NCBI RefSeq assembly: GCF_949628215.1
Contig: NC_134288.1
Span: 6,749,182-6,813,181, forward strand
Direction: 5' to 3'
Source of the DNA: Phalacrocorax aristotelis
Taxonomy: Eukaryota > Chordata > Aves > Suliformes > Phalacrocoracidae
DNA length: 64,000 nt
In this document: positions 60,710 through 64,000 of the stretch, piece after piece
Numbering within the stretch: position 1 is the first letter of the stretch
Layout of the letters: each line of letters begins with the position of its first letter
Program-made: the position numbers and the translations under genes
The notes under the pieces: model-generated
Told to the model about the DNA's origin: nothing
Seen by the model: only the letters and a program-made list of their open reading frames with translations
Databases searched by the model: none

Positions 60710-60777
60710 CTGCCCCCCCGCCCCCCCAAAAAAACCCAACAACAACAACAAAAAAACAAAACCCAACAAAAAACCTC
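60710..60777. repeat. C-run then (AAC)n/A-rich tract in TOP1 intron 2
   Basis: Two C7-type runs split by a G (60712-60727) are followed by about 50 bp made only of A and C, including (AAC)4 and several A6-A7 runs. On the minus strand this reads as a T/G tract leading into G7 runs. Confidence 0.9.
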
Positions 60778-61513
60778 ACCAAATTGATATTGTGTGGAGC
60801 TCTTAATTGAAAAACTTAGGAGTTCATTATGCATAATAAAGTAATGACAGCATGTTATCCGGCTGTAACAGGTTACATTTTATATTCAGGTATCTGTATC
60901 AGTGTGGTTTAACAGTTGCCAGCTAGTGAGACTTGACCTGGATTTAACAAAATAAACAGATTACAGGTGCATAATGAGATTAAAATCAGTGACTTAAAGT
61001 AATATTTTGTGTCTACTGATGTAAACTGAAGACTTCCAGTGGAATTTGGTGCCCTGTATCTGAGCGCTGTACTAGTCATTTGAGTATTGCAATTATAGCC
61101 TTATAAAACTCACTTTTAAAGCTACTGTGACCTACACTGCTCTGGTGAGGCTTCTTTCTATGTCCTCTATCGCTTCCTTCCAGATCTACTCCTGAGTCTT
61201 CCGACAGTACAGAAATCTCAACTGTCGTTACACATTTACCTTTTGTTTACTTTCCTGTGTATTTTAGCTGGAATTGGGTTTCTTCTTGTATGCTAATTGT
61301 GGTCGTGTCCCCTTAAGGCAGGGGAATTGCATTCCCTCCCTTGTCTTGAGAGTGGGACTTGTGGCAAAGCTGACTCTGGTGATAAGGTGCCTGCAGACAA
61401 CTGTTGGAATTAGCCTGGCCCGGGTGAGTGATCACTTAACCACAAGGGGAACAGGTGAAATCGGGCTATATCCATCCAGTGCAGCCCTATACTTGAAAGA
61501 AATGGTTGTAGAT

Positions 61514-61575
61514 AGGAAAAACAAAACCAAACAAACAAAACCCACACCAACAAAAAACTCAAAACAAAAACACCA
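61514..61575. repeat. A/C-rich low-complexity tract in TOP1 intron 2
   Basis: About 60 bp consist almost entirely of A and C (AAAACAAAACC, CAAACAAAC and similar), lying about 800 bp after the similar tract at 60710. Confidence 0.85.
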
Positions 61576-62111
61576 GCTGGAATGAGCGTGGGAGTTCCTC
61601 CTACAGTGAGGAACCAGCTTGAGTGTGGTAATATAGGTGCCTGGACTTCTGAAACAGACTTTTTATAAGACTTTGGCCGTGCTTCCCCTATCAGTTCAGC
61701 CTAGTAGGCATGACACTAAACAAGTAGTAAGAGAAATATCTGACTCCAGCGCATAAAACAGTGGTACTGCTTGGCAGAGATGATTTCAAGATTGTACCAA
61801 CCACTTTGTCTTGCAGACTCAATTTGTACTCTAGTACTGAGGATTGCGGATGCCTTATGTTGTTCCCAAGGGTGCTGCCTCTTCAAGTCTTTCCTCTCTA
61901 CAGCAAGCAGGAGACCAGCACTGGCCAAAGCCACATCATGTTGTCAAGGGATGGTTAATAAAAGGCTTTGAACAAATGCCATTAGAGCCTCTCTGCTGAG
62001 GATGCTGAGCACAGCTTGTACCGCTCCCATGTGTATAAACTGTGTGTGAGCCTGACTGCTGACAGGAGGCTAGTCATTGACTGCTGTGAGAGAAGCATTT
62101 CAATGCAACTG

Positions 62112-62124
62112 TTTTTTTTTTTTT
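62112..62124. repeat. homopolymer T13 in TOP1 intron 2
   Basis: This is an uninterrupted run of 13 T with unique flanks. Confidence 0.95.
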
Positions 62125-64000
62125 GTCTTCTGAAAAATTGTTTTGCGTGGGGGGAGCCCTTGTTCTGGGTCAAACCCGGGATCATCAAACATACCAGCCC
62201 TGTCCTCGTGTGTTGGTGGTATGAACACAGGCTCTGTGCGAGCTGCTGCTGAGACGTCACTCTTGCACTGAGGAAGTGTCAGATTTCAGGGAGTCTTTAC
62301 GAACTTTTTAGTGAATCCAAAATGCTAGTGATTTACACAGCTAGCAAGTGAAAATATTTTTCTAGTTGACATCATTGCAGTGCAATTATTCCTGACAACA
62401 CAGCAGTTTTCCTGTTGGCTAGTTCAGTTTTTAGAACCGAAATTTTTCTTCTTATGCCCCAAAATAATACCAATCTCTTTTTTAAATATAGCTGAAGTTT
62501 CTATTATCTTTTCTAAGGACTAGGAATTATAGTTGTTTGCCCTTATTTTCTCCTGATTCACCTGTCTTGAAAGTTTGCATGCAGTAAGCAGCTGTTGACT
62601 TTGCATCACAAATTGTGGTGTTTGCACCTTTCTAATGATGGTATAAAGAGCAGTTGGAGGCGGAAAAACCTTCTGCTAGGGGCACTGACTCAGTCTACGG
62701 ATGGAGTACAGTACATGAAGTTCTCTGTCTGCAGTGTGAATTTGTCACAGATTGCACCAAAAGATTTTTCTTTGCTCTTGACCCAGTCTACTGAAGTAAC
62801 TCTCAAAGCTGTTCCCTGGGCAATTCTTTGTCAAAAATCTCCAGAAGATGATTCAGCCCACCTACCTGACAGCAATGCAGGCAGGAGCAGTCGCTGCACT
62901 CCTCGCTTAAGGTCTAGGCTTGATTCTTATGCTACAGTTGAGTATAAGCTGGGGTTCTCTGAGCTATGAAGCAACCAAAGAGCAAAGCACCTCTGGTGTA
63001 AGTGTGCTCAATGGCTGAGCAACAGGGAGTGTTTCTATCCACCCCAGCTTGCACATCCTTCATGAGAGGGGATTGAAGAAGAGCAATGTGCTATCCCAAA
63101 AATTCTGCAGCCCAAATTGCCAGCCAAGAACTCCTTAAGGAAAAGCATTCCTGCAAACAGGAAAAGTAAAGGATTTACTGAACCATTTTGTGTTAGATTG
63201 TGTTTAAGTAAGGGATAGGTTATCTTCTGCAGTCCCTGATAGCTCCAAAGTCTAAACATGACTGTAAATGTTGCAATTGCCCCACTGTAGCAAACACTTT
63301 GGAGAGCCAGGGCAGAAGGCAAGCAGAGGTGTGAGTGCCTCTTGTTCTTGCTCCTGAGCGACTTGCGAGTGACCCTGGGCGGTTTGTTTTGGCGGATGCA
63401 GTGCACCCATCCCTTGGTGTGGTGCGGATGTCCCTCCCTTTGTCTCTCACCCAGAGAAGATTGTGTGTGACAGCACTGCGTGATGGTCTCTATGCTATGC
63501 CTTCAATCTCTGCTAAAGGTTGGTTGCTTTATGACTCTGAAAATGGGTTTAGTCCCATTTGCATTATCTATTTGAATGCCCTTAAATTTTACCTTCTTTC
63601 ATAGTTGTAAGCTAGTTTTACGCTCCCAGATGATAGACTGTTTGTGAGCAAATTGTCCAGGCTTTCTCAGTGAGTCTGTCCTTCCTGCTGTACCGGTTAT
63701 GTTAACTGGATTTCGTACAATGGGGAGGAAATGGGTGCAAATTTGGAAAAGCCAGAGATTAGATGCTCTAGTAAAAATTGTTTGGTATTAGTGGATCTAA
63801 AAGAAATCCCCGGGGAACCTACCTATAACTACTTTATTATGCAAAATTTTTCCCTGAGCCGACTGGTGACATCTGTTTCCCCTCAGCAACATTCACTTAC
63901 ATACCCGTAAGTGCTCCAGCATCTCAGTTCTGTATATATGTGTATTAGCAAACTGGAATACGGATTTAGTTGCAAAGAGCATAAGGCTTTTGAAACCTGA

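Larger units (their letters stand above)
44663..64000 (+). other. TOP1: TOP1 intron 2 (5' part, over 19.3 kb; continues beyond window)
   Basis: No second acceptor followed by the expected Lys/His-rich TOP1 exon 3 was found, so the rest of the window is read as intron. The first 400 bp are CpG-island DNA. Beyond that it is ordinary AT-leaning, CpG-poor sequence with scattered simple-sequence tracts, listed separately, and short open frames of 60-124 codons with no recognisable family. No tRNA, snoRNA or retropseudogene was identified. A C-box-like ATGATGA at 50219 lacks a downstream CUGA D box. Confidence 0.85.

Noticed and set aside
44663-64000. Search for TOP1 exon 3 (Lys/His/Asp-rich segment)
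   Set aside because: No sequence encoding the expected HKHKDKHKDRE-type repeat after an acceptor was seen, so intron 2 is taken to run past the window end.
1-64000. tRNA genes, CRISPR arrays, bacterial operons, endogenous retroviral genes
   Set aside because: None of the diagnostic patterns was found (tRNA B-box with cloverleaf, spaced identical repeats, ribosome-binding sites with dense ORFs, gag-pol motifs); the short frames are typical vertebrate non-coding DNA.

Overview
The window looks like a piece of a vertebrate nuclear chromosome, most likely from a bird or another sauropsid. It carries only the first two exons of one recognisable protein-coding gene, DNA topoisomerase I (TOP1), on the + strand. 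Exon 1 codes for MSGDQLHNDSQ and exon 2 for IEADFRAN, joined through canonical GT/AG splice sites. Together they match the highly conserved start of vertebrate TOP1. The avian/sauropsid assignment is inference. It rests on the apparent lack of young interspersed repeats (no Alu-, L1- or B1-like sequence seen), a few old MIR-like fragments, and small divergences in an otherwise conserved N-terminus.

Layout: (1) 1 to about 42.9 kb is intergenic DNA upstream of TOP1, with no exon I can support. In mammals the gene upstream of TOP1 is MAFB, separated by a large gene desert, so this stretch is probably the TOP1-proximal end of that regulatory desert. It holds several AT-rich, homeodomain-site-rich blocks that read like conserved non-coding elements, a GC-rich 80-bp minisatellite (about 23.5-24.0 kb), several perfect hairpins and a few MIR-like relics. 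(2) About 42.93-45.08 kb is a strong CpG island containing the TOP1 promoter, the 5' UTR, exon 1 (coding 43997-44029), a 608-bp G-rich intron 1, exon 2 (44638-44662, 25 nt) and the start of intron 2. (3) 44663-64000 is intron 2, which continues past the window end. It has AT-rich, A-rich and C/A-rich simple sequence and one perfect 11-bp-arm palindrome, but no further exon that I could find.

The promoter has a classical core: a CCAAT box, a GC box, a TAAAAGG TATA-like element and an NRF1-type site, in that order. Upstream lies an unusual same-orientation array of three exact ATGCAAAT octamers plus two ATGTAAA variants. Many long open frames exist in the GC-rich parts on both strands. I judge them non-coding consequences of base composition, and the reasons are recorded. 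No new multi-gene system is present. The best leads are the octamer array, the minisatellite, the intron 2 palindrome and the candidate regulatory elements of the upstream desert.
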